This document shows, one piece after another, positions 1 through 10,525 of a stretch of 64,000 nucleotides of DNA. Each line of letters opens with the position of its first letter. Position 1 is the first letter of the stretch. The stretch spans positions 45,001 through 109,000 of the forward strand of contig JAEMWC010000003.1 of the NCBI GenBank assembly GCA_016490735.1, read 5' to 3'. This DNA is from Pachyseris speciosa (taxonomy: Eukaryota; Cnidaria; Anthozoa; Scleractinia; Pachyseridae). The position numbers and the translations under genes were made by a program. Under the pieces are notes generated by a model, which made no database searches, had not been told where the DNA came from, and was given only the letters and a program-made list of their open reading frames with translations.

Positions 1-149
1 GAATGCTTACTGGGTATAAATTTATCCATTGCGCGCGGTGAAATATCAAATAGGATCTTGAGAGATGGTTTTCTTGATGCTGACAAGTCCGAGAGAATTC
101 AACCGTCTTCAATCTCGCTCATTCACTCACGAGCTGAGAAAGGCGCCTG

Positions 150-220
150 AATCGATTGGCCATTGATGCAGTGCGGTGACGTCACCACTGGGTATTTATG
201 TTCATTTTGATTGGTTGCCT
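150..220 (+). promoter_or_regulatory. CRE palindrome with CCAAT boxes upstream of exon 1
   Basis: The 12-base palindrome GGTGACGTCACC at 175-186 contains a full cAMP-response element (TGACGTCA). Two reverse CCAAT boxes (ATTGG) flank it at 155-159 and about 209-214. This is a typical metazoan proximal promoter layout and sits about 130 bases before an ATG that opens a plausible first exon. The motifs are read directly; promoter function is inferred. Confidence 0.5.
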
Positions 221-310
221 TAAGCTTATAGTGGCTTGAATAATAAATTATTCTTTCTCGTAGAGAACACTTTTCAGACATCTAAGCAAGCGACGGCCCT
301 TTCCGTCGTT

Positions 311-432
311 ATGGGAAAATTCCTATCCAGAAAGCGTCAGCGTGTATGCATTTTTGGCTCCTTTCTGATGCTTGGTTTATCAACTTTGGCCATAGCACTC
401 TTGGCAGGATTTTTGAACTCACACCGGATCAG
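311..432 (+). CDS. First coding exon of a single-pass membrane protein
   Basis: An ATG at 311 opens 40 codons plus two bases, closed by a donor (CAG/GTGAGA) at 432/433, so the following intron would be phase 2. The peptide has a short basic N-terminus (MGKFLSRKRQR), then one hydrophobic segment of about 23 residues (roughly residues 13-35), then SHRIR. Basic residues before the membrane segment suggest a signal anchor with the N-terminus in the cytosol, as in type II glycosyltransferases or proteases. The upstream CRE and CCAAT motifs support a transcription start just before it. No continuing exon was found. The transposon nest begins 1.4 kb downstream, so the gene may be disrupted or may simply have a long intron. 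The protein family is not recognised. Confidence 0.5.
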
Positions 433-807
433 GTGAGAATTAATTGCTGAACAAAACATCGAGTTATCCGAACATAAGTTAGTCATCGCGTTTATAACAT
501 AGAGCGGTTTCAATATTAAGCATCGAAAGTTAATTGCGTTGTCTTTGGTTTTGCATTCCTTCGCTCTGTGATTGGCCATCAAACCTCGCGCCATTTTTTC
601 CACCAATGAGAACCAAAACCAAAACCAATCGTGACTTGCACACGCGTATTTTCCCGCGCTTTGTGCCGGCTACATGTAATTGCTCCTTATTCTGATTGGC
701 TCATTGCACTGTTTCGGTCTGTTGTGATTGGCTGGAGTAATTACTTTGGTTTTTGTTTTACGACTATAAATTGAAAACCGCACTAAGTCTCTCATTTCTA
801 TTTATCA
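433..807. other. Non-coding sequence, probable intron
   Basis: No supported gene. Several ATTGG/CCAAT-type motifs occur, as in many anthozoan MITE remnants, but no clear terminal inverted repeats were seen. Confidence 0.4.
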
Positions 808-948
808 TTTATATTTAACAATTAGCTTACGAGCTCGAGATTTCTATATGGCGTGATAGGTGGTCTGATAGCTGATGAGGCCGCAGCCCGAATCAGCTGT
901 CACGGATAGAAATCGAGAGAAAAAATAATGATATTGTTAGTATAAATC
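808..948. repeat. Foldback (hairpin) element
   Basis: Inverted arms can be read directly. ATATTTAACAATTA near 810-823 is answered by TAATGATATTGTTAGTATAAAT near 925-946. The inner arm ATTTCTAT (839-846) is answered by ATAGAAAT (905-912). At the tip AGCTGAT pairs with ATCAGCT around a GGCCGCAGCC hairpin. The layout matches a palindromic repeat type that I recall as common in anthozoan genomes. No target duplication was identified. Confidence 0.6.
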
Positions 949-1799
949 TAATAGTCGTTGAAAACTAAACAAGTCAATTATCTAAATCCTCCTCGCAGAC
1001 ACTTCGAAAACACAAAAAAGCGGCCGGCATTTTGGTGACAGTCGCTACTCACTATCTGTCACAGAATAGATAACGAGCAACATAGCCAATCAGAGAATGG
1101 CATTCGTGATAGAACGCTAGTAGATTTATACTAATACAATATGAGCGGTATATTTCATTTAAGCGGTACCGGTACCAAAGCTCCAGGATCCGTTTACTTT
1201 GCACCCAGACTGACGTGTCAGAAATTAAACGCACCCGATATGCATGATGGCCGGCCATTTTTATTGTCCGAAAATTTTGAATTTGCTTAATAGGTTACCT
1301 TCAATCGCTTCACCTTTCCCGCGAGAATGGTCAAATAACCAAAGCAGAAGTGGACCTGGTCAAAGTGTAGAAGTTCCATTATATTGTGACATAATCGTTG
1401 ATTATAGCAAATCTTGTTTTATTTCCCTCCTGGGTATCCAGCATTATCAAGGTACATTGTTTCTGATCTTCAAAACTTGTGTCAAGAACTGACCCTATTG
1501 TTAGTCTTTACAACTCGGTTAATTGTATCGAGAAACAGTTCCAAACGCTACTACCCTTTGATTTGAGCGCTTGAAAAGGTTGTGAAAGTTATTCGCCCGA
1601 CATTAAGCACCATGCTAATTTGTGGGTTGTCGATTTATTGCTGTCAATCAGGGTTTGTTTGAAAACATTAGGAAGGCGTACTGGGCATTAATTTTCATTT
1701 TCATGTTTTCTTGTCCTTTTCCGTGAATATCCTGGACATTGTCTGAATAGTGTTAACAAACAAGGTGAAAAATCTTTAATATTGCAGTGCCATGAAATT
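949..1799. other. Non-coding stretch
   Basis: No supported gene; short open frames lack codon-level or domain support. A CCAATCAGA motif near 1085 and scattered AT-rich runs are all that stand out. Confidence 0.3.
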
Positions 1800-2102
1800 G
1801 GTATATTGTATTAATTAGACAAAGACAAGATGTTTATTGCACCCAGAGATTTAAATAAACTAAATTACAAAAATTAACAATTAAATATAAATATGATAAC
1901 TAAAGGGTACCAGCACCCTGAAATAACTAAAAAGTTAAAAATATCAGGGCGCTGGATCAAATAAATAAAATTAAATGTTAGCAGCGGAGGTACAATATGG
2001 AGAGCACATATACAATAACTATCGCACACACAAACGTAACACTAACATGCACACAAACGTAACATCTACACATACAATATGTAAAATAATCTTGAAAAAT
2101 TG
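1800..2102. repeat. AT-rich tandem repeat unit, copy A (uninterrupted)
   Basis: The unit runs from GGTATATTGTATTAATTAG to AATCTTGAAAAATT. The same sequence restarts at 2108 with only scattered substitutions, giving a period near 307 bases. Copy A reads straight through GTACAATATGGAGAGC at about 1990-2005. This shows the empty target of the transposon that splits copy B. Confidence 0.85.
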
Positions 2103-2107
2103 GTATA

Positions 2108-2312
2108 TTGGTATATTGTATTAATTAGACAAAGACAAGATGTTTATTGTACCCAGAGATTTAAATAAACTAAATTACAAAAATTAACAATTAAATATAA
2201 ATATGATAACTAAAGGGTACCAGCACTGGGGCTTAAATAACTAAAAAGTTAAAAATATCAGGGCGCTGGATCAAATAAATTAAATTAAATGTTAGCAGCG
2301 GAGGTACAATAT
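2108..2312. repeat. AT-rich tandem repeat unit, copy B, left part
   Basis: Near-identical to 1800-1998 of copy A up to GTACAATAT, where homology stops at the transposon terminus (2313). The rest of this copy resumes at 12136, so a roughly 9.8-kb composite insertion splits the unit. Confidence 0.85.
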
Positions 2313-2479
2313 ACACCTTATTCCAACATGTCGGCCGCTCGGAATGATCTGGGGAGAGCAGCACGGAAACGAGGCATCGAGGGCCGGCGTGAAAATCCTG
2401 TGCTGTTTACATATGGTAATCGTGAGCGATCATGCTTCAAAATTGCTCTATTCCATTCTGTCCTAAGAAAATTTATGTG

Positions 2480-3258
2480 GAAAATGGTGTAAAAATCTCT
2501 TACCAGAAGTTTCCAGAAGACCGACGTGTAGTGTGTTCAAGCCGAATGGATTGTTGCCATACGAATGGATCTTGGATTAACTTTAAGTGACAAAACACTC
2601 GATCAAGGGTATGTTTGCGCCACTTCAAGTCTTCGGGTTATACTTGTTCGTTTGCTGGTCGCGAGAAAAGTTTGAAAACAACTGCTGTACCATCCGTTTT
2701 TCCGTGAAAGAAGTGTTCGCTCGTAAAACGAAAAGGACCAAAGCATAGTAGTCCGATCGAACGAAAAAGACTGAGTAAAACCTCAGCAACGGCTACGATA
2801 GGCGCCGGCAGCAGTATTCCAAGTGTGTCATTTGACATAGATTCCCGGGAAAACCAGGAATCTCCTAACCTACATGTACTGTCACCAACCAAGACATCGT
2901 GATTCAGATATTTCTCCTGATAGAGATTCTAGGGAGCTATCAAACGACTGTGAGAAAGCTATCCATGATCTGGACTGTGAGAAAGCCGAACTTACTGAAA
3001 AACTCCGACAACTCGAGGCGGATATTTCCAAGATTTACAATTGAAAGTATTTAGCGTCAACAGATGCATAAAGTCAGTTAAAGATTTAGCTTTTTATTCT
3101 GGATTTCCCAATAGAGACATTTTCAAGAGTATAATTCAGTATTTAAATCTAGTAATAGAAGGTGAAAACATAATTATTGGCATTCACCTTCTCATGATGT
3201 AGCAAATATGAATTAGAGAAATGATGAAAATGCCCTGAACAAGGAAGACTAAGGCAAT
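2480..3258 (+). pseudogene. THAP-DDE transposase relic, 5' part
   Basis: Three shifted frames together show a THAP zinc-finger pattern: KFPEDR near 2510, a WIVAIRMD stretch near 2545, and VCLRHFKSSGYT near 2610-2640 with the C-x2-H-F core. A linker follows with a coiled-coil-like run (LTEKLRQLEADISKIYN, ending near 3043). After a one-base frameshift comes the motif FYSGFPNRDIFKSIIQYLN (about 3090-3150), typical of the region before the catalytic core of DDE_Tnp_4 transposases. The frame is broken at least three times, so it cannot be functional. The 3' continuation is at 10899, beyond the TTAA-flanked insertion. THAP proteins bind transposon ends; the DDE core would cut and join DNA. Confidence 0.7.
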
Positions 3259-3280
3259 TTAAGGAGGCTCGAAAGGGTTT

Positions 3281-4124
3281 CTTACAGCTGATATGCATGT
3301 CAAAACAATTCAAGATTAATTTTTTTTTGCTGTAAGTCACTTAAACAAATTGTAGGATATCTCACAACAAGGCTGTTAAAGTTTCAATTGAGACAACTTC
3401 TGACGTCATGTGCGTTGCCATGGTAACCATACCTCTCTAAAGACCTACCCCTAAAAAATCACTTTTTTAAATTTATCTTTAAAACTAACTCGGTGACCTA
3501 TATTTTTTAAAAGCGTTTTTCAAAGTTTGCAATATTATTCACTTTCTGTGAAAATTTTAGAAAATTTTTAGAGTGGAAACGGAGATAATTCGAAAAATAG
3601 CCTCTCTACAGATTTTTTTCTTAAATGTCTAAAATGTTAGATAAAGTTGAATGCTATTTGCATGAAAAATTTCAACATAGGTCACCGAGCAAATTTTTGA
3701 GATAAATTGATAATCTTTTTGCACCTTTTATTTCCGGTTCGCGCGATTTCGCGCAAATCGTTATTTCCGGTCGCGCTGTTCATGTTACCGCTGACCTTAT
3801 TCGCGCGAGTTGCGAGACTCGACAGACTCGAAATTCTATCGGACTCCATTGTCTCTCGTCGTGTCTGCTTATCAAGGCAATTAATAGAGGAATTAACAGG
3901 CTAAAAGTATATGAAATCAAAGCAAAGAGAAAGATCTTGTTTATTGTTCGTGGAAATACTTTAATATTGAGGAAATTATTCTTCTGTTCAATGAAATTCT
4001 CGACGATTTGGTTTGGTGACGCGAGAAGTTTCGAGACGATGGAGTGTCATAACTCCATAAAGACCGTTTATTCCAAGTTTGAAATTTCTTGAAGAGTACT
4101 GAAGGCCAAACCGGAGTCTGCCAA
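3281..4124. other. Non-coding left part of the TTAA element
   Basis: AT-rich sequence with two related CGAGCAAATTTTTGAG/GGTGACCTATATTTT tracts but no supported gene. Minus-strand sequence downstream of the exonuclease relic would be its 3' flank. Confidence 0.35.
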
Positions 4125-4472
4125 CTACTGGATTGTTGTTAACTTTACAGAGCCATTCGGAAGGTAAGTGAGATTTCCGCTGAAGGTGTCAACAACTTCT
4201 TGTCGTCGCTCAAGAACTGTTGCTTCTTGCAGGGCTTCGTTCGGTAAAGATGTTTTTCCACGATTCATAACAGTTTCAGCGCTTGGCTCGGGTGGCGGAG
4301 AAAACAGAATCCTTCTAAGTGCTTTCACATCTTCCAATGCGTCATAAGCGGAAAATTCACAATTAAACAGTGCCTTATAAACACAGCCCAATTTGTTGTT
4401 CGGCGAAGATTTCAAAGTGTTGTTCAGTTGACTTCGAAGGAATTTCAAAACTGGAAGACTTTCACCGAACAA
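4125..4472 (-). pseudogene. DEDD-family exonuclease, C-terminal fragment
   Basis: A 115-codon open frame contains FSAYDALEDVKALRRIL (about residues 40-56). This fits the Exo III motif (H/Y-x-A-x-x-D-V-x-x-L) of DnaQ-like 3'-5' exonucleases, with Tyr in place of the usual His. The preceding segment ESLPVLKFL resembles the strand-helix region before that motif. A stop lies directly upstream, and motifs Exo I (D-x-E) and Exo II are missing, so this is a truncated gene. Together with the exon at 10526-10771 on the same strand it probably derives from one cargo gene of the TTAA element. Such a protein would trim single-stranded nucleic acid ends; activity is not expected here. Confidence 0.6.
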
Positions 4473-4558
4473 TACTTAAATTTCATGCAGCCTCCGTTAC
4501 GGAGAAGTCTTGGGGTATCAAACACTGAGGAGCTGTGCAGGATTTATGGTATTTGTAC

Positions 4559-4569
4559 AGTGCATATCT
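4559..4569. repeat. Target-site duplication of LINE 1, left copy
   Basis: AGTGCATATCT here is repeated exactly at 9949-9959 directly after the A-rich tail. This 11-base duplication fixes both ends of the LINE. Confidence 0.9.
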
Positions 4570-4579
4570 TGAAGAGAAA

Positions 4580-5188
4580 ATGGAAAAATTCTTGACGAAG
4601 TTGAGTGAAATTGAAAATTCGTTGGTGTCACTTAGGTGTGAATTCAATGCTTCGAAGGAAAAGCATGCGGACTTAGAACATTCTGTTGATGAAGTCTTGT
4701 TGAAACTAAAAGCCTATAAAACAGAAGCTAATTTGAAGGAAGCAAGAGGGGAGTTACAGAAGAGTATTCTTTATCTGGAGGCATACAGCCGGCGGGAAAA
4801 CTTAAAATTTGCAGGCATCCCGGAGGGTAGAGAGGGCCAGGAAGATACAGGAAAAGTCTTGGCAGAGTTTCTTTCTACAAAGCTTGGCATTCAAAATCCC
4901 GATGATATAGAACTTTAACGAGTGCATCGCATTGGAAAGAAGGGTGACCGCCCTCGTATGATTATCGCAAGATTCTTAAGATATGCTGACCGGGAAAGAG
5001 TAATGAGAAAAGCCTTCAAACTGAAAAACACTAATTTCACGATTTACGATGATATACCTAAAGAACTGATCGAGTCAAGAAAGAAGCACATGCCAGCCTT
5101 TCGAGAGGCCAGAAAAGCAGGAAAAAAGTCAGTGTTCAGTAAGTCTGAGCCAGATAAACTCTTCATAGATGGCAAACTTGTTGTCTAG
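4580..5188 (+). pseudogene. LINE 1 ORF1: coiled-coil/RRM RNA-binding protein
   Basis: ATG at 4580 (MEKFLTKLSEIENS). A heptad-rich coiled coil occupies about residues 1-85, with LEAYSRRENLKFAGIP introducing the RRM-like core at about 75-90. An in-frame TAA at 4916-4918 interrupts it, and the same frame continues directly with RVHRIGKKGDRPRMIIARF and DIPKELIESRKKHMPAFREA, the C-terminal domain. It ends at a TAG at 5186-5188 after SEPDKLFIDGKLVV. The break is a single substitution consistent with a Gln codon turned stop. ORF1 proteins of L1-type elements coat the element RNA and act as nucleic-acid chaperones in the cytoplasm. Confidence 0.85.
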
Positions 5189-5596
5189 GTATGAGCTAAA
5201 GAGTAGGTGCTATATTAATTTACGCTTAGTTATATATATATATATATTTTTGTTCTTTTATATCCTCTGACTTTGGAGTTCAAAGAGTAGTGAGAAAAAG
5301 TAGATCGGAGATCGCCGGGGTTTACTGTTTAATTTCTCTACCCCTAGCTAAGTGAGAGTCCAATTCGCATGGTCGCATCCGGGAATCATTCTAGCGGCCT
5401 CTTAAAATCATTGTGTGTTTGTGGTGTTTTTTTGTATGTGCAGCACTATCGCGCAAAGTGCAAATTGCTAAGTGTTTTAGTTGGAATATTGTATTCTTCT
5501 TGCCTTGTATATTCCTTTCTATGTATGCTACGTTGGGAAACAATAGGAAACTGATAGCATCAACCATTCGAGAAGTTCATTAGTATTAATTTTAAA

Positions 5597-6325
5597 ATGC
5601 TTTCTTTAAATGTCCGAGGTATTCGCTCCCTGGAGAAAAGGAAAGCTTTGTTTATTTGGCTTCAAAAGCAAAATGCAGACATTATCTTTTTACAAGAAAC
5701 ATATAGCACGAAAGATGTTGAAAATGCATGGAAATGTCAGTGGAAGGGACCCATGTTTTTCGCACACGGTTCCAATCGCAGTTGTGGGGTTTTGGTACTT
5801 GTGAAAGACAATTTAGAATTTGAAATGAAGTCGGCACTAATTGATGATAAGGGACGTTTCATATTGCTTGATACCAGAGTACAAGGTAACGATTACATTA
5901 TGGGGAATATTTACGCACCTAATAAAGTACAAGAACAGTGCTCTTTTTTCGAAAAATTACAGGAAAAAATAGACAGCATTGTTGCTGACCTAAATCAGAA
6001 CATTATCATCGGAGGGGACTTCAATGTTTTCACTGACCCAGATCTTGATTGCTCCGGTGGTACGCCAAAAGAGAAAGAATCCACTAAATTTCTCAATGAC
6101 ATGTGTCTTAATTTTGACTTAGTTGACATCTGGAAAATCCGGAATCCGGATTGTAAGGCTTTTACCTGGAGGCAGAAAAAGCCCCTGATCCAAAGAAGAC
6201 TAGATTTTTGGTTGATTAGCGATGTCTGTCAAGATGAGGTAGACGAAGCGAATATCAAAGTGGCCATCAAAACAGATCATTCAGCAATAATTATTTCTTT
6301 CAATACGTTAGATGAACAGATGTGA
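5597..6325 (+). pseudogene. LINE 1 ORF2: apurinic-type endonuclease domain
   Basis: The N-terminal 240 residues show the ordered endonuclease motifs: SLNVRGIRS, FLQETYS (catalytic Glu), NIYAPN, GGDFNV (Asp and Asn) and TDHSAI (Asp-His). The motif set looks intact. This enzyme nicks the target strand to prime reverse transcription. A TGA at 6323-6325 stops the frame, and the next codons continue the same protein in phase (GPSYWKFN), so this is a nonsense mutation rather than the true end. About 410 bases separate it from ORF1; they contain a short TA run (5230-5246). Confidence 0.85.
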
Positions 6326-7884
6326 GGTCCTTCATATTGGAAATTTAACTCAAGTCTAATTGAGGACGAGAATTATGTTTTAGCGATTAATCAGAAAATA
6401 CCAGAATGGCTAGAGGAATTCGAAGAGGTAACCGATAAAAGAGTTTTATGGGATCTAATTAAATATCGAATCAGACAATTCACGATGAAATTTAGCAAAG
6501 AAAAGGCATATAGAAGAAGACAAAAACTAACAGAGGTTGAGACAGCCTTCGAACAAGCCGAGGAGTTGCTGGCAGCCGAGCCATCGGAATCTAATCTTGA
6601 AAAAATGGTAGACTTAAAAATGAATTATGATTCTCATTTTGATTATATAGCCAGAGGAGCAATAATCCGCTCCAGAGCTACTTGGTACGAAAAGGGGGAG
6701 AAAAGCAACAAGTATTTTTTGGGGTTAGAATCTCATAGAGGTAAAAAGAGCTGTATTCGAAAAATGTTCGCGAGTGATGGTACGGTCACTACAAACCCAA
6801 AAAAAATCATGAAAGAGATTGAAAGTAACGTTTTACTCCGATTTGTACGCGGCAAATGAAGAATCGCTAGACGAATATCACCCATTACTTCACAGATCAG
6901 AGATACCTAAACTCTCCCCCGATATGAGTGGTCTTTGCGAAGGAAGGTTATCAGTGAAGGAATGCTTTGATTGCCTGAATTCATTCGAAAAGAACAAATC
7001 ACCCGGAAATGATGGCCTCACTGTTGAATTTTATAAAATGTTCTGGAACTCCTTAGGCAATTTATTGGTTGATTGTCTTAACTACTCATATGAGGTCGGC
7101 GAATTGTCAAACACTCAAAAGCAAGCTGTTATTACACTAATTGAAAAGAACGGGAAAGATAAGCGAATTTTTGGTAATTGGCGACCTATTTCGTTAATAA
7201 ATGTTGACGCTAAAATTGGCTCGAAAGCTATTGCCACAAGAATTCAGAAGGTGCTACCTGACATAATACACTTCAATCAAAATGCCTATGTGAAAGGTAG
7301 AACCATTCTTGATGCAGTGAGAACTATAGATGATATTTTAGAGTACACGCAAAGGAAACGGATTAACGGACTATTAGTGGCTATAGATTTCCAGAAGGCA
7401 TTTGACTCAGTCAGTCGCAGATTTATGTTCAAGGCGCTTTCTGCTTTCAACTTTGGCCCGTCTCTGATCCATTGGGTAAAAACATTTTATAATAACATAT
7501 CTAGTGCCGTTATGAATAACGGTTACACAACAACCCCCTTTCAAGTTCTTAAAGGTGTTCGTCAAGGCGATCCACTATCGCCATATTTATTGATAATTTG
7601 TTTAGAAATTTTAGCTATTGACATACGCTGTAACAAAGAGATTCAAGGAATTTTGGTGGACAAAGAAGAGATAAAATTAGAGATCTTTGCAGATGATTTG
7701 ACAGTCTTTCTTAAAAATTACACTTCGCTTAATGCTTTGTTTGCCACTGTGGAAAGTTTTACTTTATGTTCTGGTCTTCAAATTAATTATGAAAAGACGG
7801 AGGCAATGTTCTTGGGAAAACAGGATCCAAAAGTAGCTCCTGCAGTATCCTCCGTTAGAAATATTTCCATTAAGAAGGCCGTTA
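6326..7884 (+). pseudogene. LINE 1 ORF2: linker and reverse transcriptase core
   Basis: The linker RSRATWYEKGEKSNKYF lies near 6670-6730. A frameshift at about 6830-6840 then moves the frame. The reverse transcriptase core follows, with KSPGNDGLTVEFYK, NWRPISLINVDAK, IDFQKAFDSV (first catalytic Asp), LKGVRQGDPLSPYL and FADD at 7686-7697 (the two catalytic Asp). The segment ends at KKAV, where a foreign insert begins. The active-site motifs are preserved, so the damage is recent or mild. The enzyme copies the element RNA at the nicked target. Confidence 0.88.
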
Positions 7885-8155
7885 CTGATTTATGAAATGT
7901 TATTCATAAAGAAGAAAAGGCCATGCTTGAACACACAATCAGACTCCATACGTGCAAAACTATTTATTTAAACTTGTCACTTGTTACCTGCATATTTTAC
8001 ATTTTATCGCCTTGCACGGTATATATTATGTTGTAAATTTTATTCTCTGTTCACTTGAAAATGATGACATGGAGTCATCGAAACGTTGTGTAAAACTTCT
8101 TTCGCTTATTTTTATTATAAGATGTTTAACTAAATCTAATCTTATTCGAATGTTA
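7885..8155 (+). mobile_element. Insert in LINE 1: 3' end of a Penelope-like element
   Basis: The LINE protein reads KKAV up to 7884 and resumes in frame with VKILGVHF at 8152. GTTA occurs at both edges (7881-7884 and 8152-8155). The roughly 271-base insert lacks inverted repeats. It contains the block CATGGAGTCATCGAAACGTTG (8070-8090), whose GAAACGTTG/GAAACGTCG signature is, from memory, typical of 3' regions of Penelope-like elements in cnidarians. It is therefore best read as a 5'-truncated Penelope-like copy. The insertion is clear; the family is less certain. Confidence 0.6.
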
Positions 8156-9651
8156 AAATTTTAGGAGTTCATTTCACGTATAATCAAATCCTTTGGAAAA
8201 AGCTGAATTTTGAAGATATTCTGAAATCCATTCGTGAAAAGTTGCATCTCTGGAACTGGAGAAATCTAACAATTATCGGACGAATTCAAATTGTTGAGAC
8301 ATTTGTTATACCAATCTTTCTGTATAGAGCTGGTTTAGTATGTATACATAAAGACATAATTAAAGAAGCAAATAAAATTATTTTTAATTTTATTTGGAAA
8401 GGAAAAGATAAAGTTAAACGCTCAACCCTTATAAGTGATGTGGAAAATGGTGGACTAAGAGCACCACACTTGGAATCCATCATTAAAACACAGCGAATCA
8501 TGTGTTGTAAGAAATTTGCTGACGCTCAACCAAACAGTTGGAAAACAATCCTCTTGCATTATTTAAAACCTGTAGGAGGGAAATTACTTTTAGGGTGTGG
8601 ATATGATATTAAAAAACTTTCAATTAAACTACCAAAATTTTACGAGGAATGTTTTCAGTTTCTCTCCGAGTATTCTGTAGCCGGGGCCGGAAATATTGAA
8701 ATTTTGGATAACAACACTAGAGCCAACATAATTGTTTGGAACAACAAACACATCTGCATTGATGGAAAGCCAATTTTTCACCATGCTCTTTTCGAAAAAG
8801 GAATAATCACGCTTGAAGATCTCATAAGTGATCATAATGATTTTATTGTCAAGGGGAATCCATATAGGTTGGGCTTCACTCCTATGGAAGTGTTTTATTT
8901 GAGGCAAATTCTCGATGCGTTACCGGTGCAATGGCAGAATTCTTTGAGGTCCTGTGGAAACAAAGGTGGAAACGCTTTTGTTCTCAACGATTTCATCAAG
9001 CTTTGGTTAAAGAACAAACAAGTGCGGCTTGATAAACTGATTTCTAAAAACATTTATGGTGTAATACGATCTAAGTATGAAACCACCCCAACTGCGCAAT
9101 CAAAATTCACTGAACATTACTCTAGTGTATACCTAGATTGGCAAGAAATATATAATTTACCTTTTAAAGTGGTCCTTGACACAAAATCAAGGGAATTCCA
9201 GTATAAAATTCTAAACAGATACTTGACAACGAATTCCTTTCTTCACAAAATTGGTTTAATACCCTCACCTTTATGTTCATTCTGTCATGCAGAGAGCGAG
9301 TCCCTTGAGCATTTATTTATTTCATGTTCTTTTACCCAGAGTTTCTGGCTGGAGTTCATTTGTTGGTGTAAAAATATGGGTATAATCTTATAAGAACTCT
9401 CTCAAACGGATAAGCTTTTTGGAATTTGGGATAGGAAAGATGACTTTTTAATACTCAATCAGTTATTAATTACAGCTAAACAATATATTTATGATTGTCG
9501 TAGAAATACTGTTCGACCATCCTTAAGAGTGTTCTCTATCAAGTTAACCTACGTCTATCAATTAGAATCACAGATTGCTAAATTGAACAACAAAGAGCCT
9601 AGTCATATTCTTAAATGGAGAAAATATATTAATAGCTTTAGTCTCGTGTAA
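8152..9651 (+). pseudogene. LINE 1 ORF2: C-terminal region with zinc knuckle
   Basis: Continues the reverse transcriptase thumb (VKILGVHFTYN, LHLWNWRNLTIIGRIQIVETFVIP), then a long C-terminal domain with the knuckle CSFCHAESESLEHLFISC (about 9277-9330). A TAA at 9391-9393 interrupts the frame, and the same frame continues (ELSQTDKLFGIWDRKDDF) to a final TAA near 9650. The C-terminal knuckle is thought to help engage RNA or target DNA in this clade. Confidence 0.82.
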
Positions 9652-9775
9652 GCAGATCCTAGCAGTTAGTTTTCCCTTTGTAGCGATGCTTGTAGTAATT
9701 AATATACGCGATATGTTACTTTCGGGTAAACAACACGTAAGCAATACTGTCTTATTTCTAGTTTGTATGCACGCT

Positions 9776-9784
9776 TGTGTGTGT

Positions 9785-9838
<54 letters not shown>
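9776..9838. repeat. (GT)n microsatellite in LINE 1 3' UTR
   Basis: An almost pure GT run of about 60 bases lies between the ORF2 stop and the poly(A) signal. Confidence 0.95.
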
Positions 9839-9841
<3 letters not shown>

Positions 9842-9959
9842 AGTTTGTAGGTAATTGTAATTATTGTAATGTAATTATTGTAAGTAATCTATACATGTAG
9901 TATTGTTAAATATTGTGTCATGTAAAGCAAATAAAAATGTAAAAAAAAAGTGCATATCT

Positions 9960-10525
9960 GATCTCTCTCTCGAGTACAAACTATTGTTATTTATACAATG
10001 CAGGTCTTTTTTGACAAGTTTTCCATTTTCACCAACTTTTTTATAGTGTGAAGTGACTGATTAAATTCAATTTCTTTACAGGTACATTTGTCAAGTTTTA
10101 AACTTTTTAAACTGCATGTATACTTATTTGTACATTGTAGTTGTTTGAGTTAAAATTGTTTCATATAAAATTAAGCTTACGTGAAGTTGAAGTTCCTTTT
10201 GAATGAACTCCTTGCGAAGCAATGTAATATTTACTTGTTAAAATGTAAATAAAAAAGCCGAGCTTCAGTGAAAACTGGATCCTTAAATTCATTGCTTACC
10301 GTTTTCATAACTTGTCCAACCCTTTTCCTAACACCTCCATGTCAATAATTCGTGACCCGACTACATGCTAAACGTACTTTCCGACTGTTTTCCTTGCCTG
10401 AGTCCTGTGTGTACTTGTATGATGAAGTTTGGATTTTTTTAAATACGTTTATGACATTCAACAGCCAATGAATCGAAAGTATTTAAAGCCATGTGTAGTG
10501 TAGTGAAGTGTAGTGTTGTAAATTT
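9960..10525. other. Non-coding part of the TTAA element
   Basis: AT-rich, no gene seen. On the minus strand it would be intron following the donor of the exon at 10526-10771. A short GTAGTGTAGTGAAGTGTAGTG tract lies at about 10494-10514. Confidence 0.4.

Larger units (their letters stand above)
4570..9948 (+). mobile_element. Tx1/L1-like LINE, nearly full length
   Basis: A two-ORF non-LTR retrotransposon of about 5.38 kb is bounded by an 11-base target duplication and ends in AATAAA plus an A-run (9929-9949). ORF1 starts only 10 bases from the 5' boundary, so almost no 5' UTR is present; either the promoter is internal or the copy is slightly 5'-truncated. ORF2 has an APE-type endonuclease, a reverse transcriptase with a FADD box and a C-terminal Cys/His knuckle (CSFC...EHLFISC). 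It lies antisense to the exonuclease relics. Several stops, one frameshift and a 271-base insertion make it inactive. The domain order and coiled-coil ORF1 fit the Tx1/L1 clade. Confidence 0.9.

Noticed and set aside
866..902. Hammerhead-ribozyme-like core (CTGATGA, GGC-CGCA-GCC, CGAA, GTC)
   Set aside because: The base after GAA is U, so the conserved A15.1-U16.1 pair cannot form. No stem I forms directly beside the core. AGCTGAT/ATCAGCT pairing as part of the foldback repeat explains the motif better.
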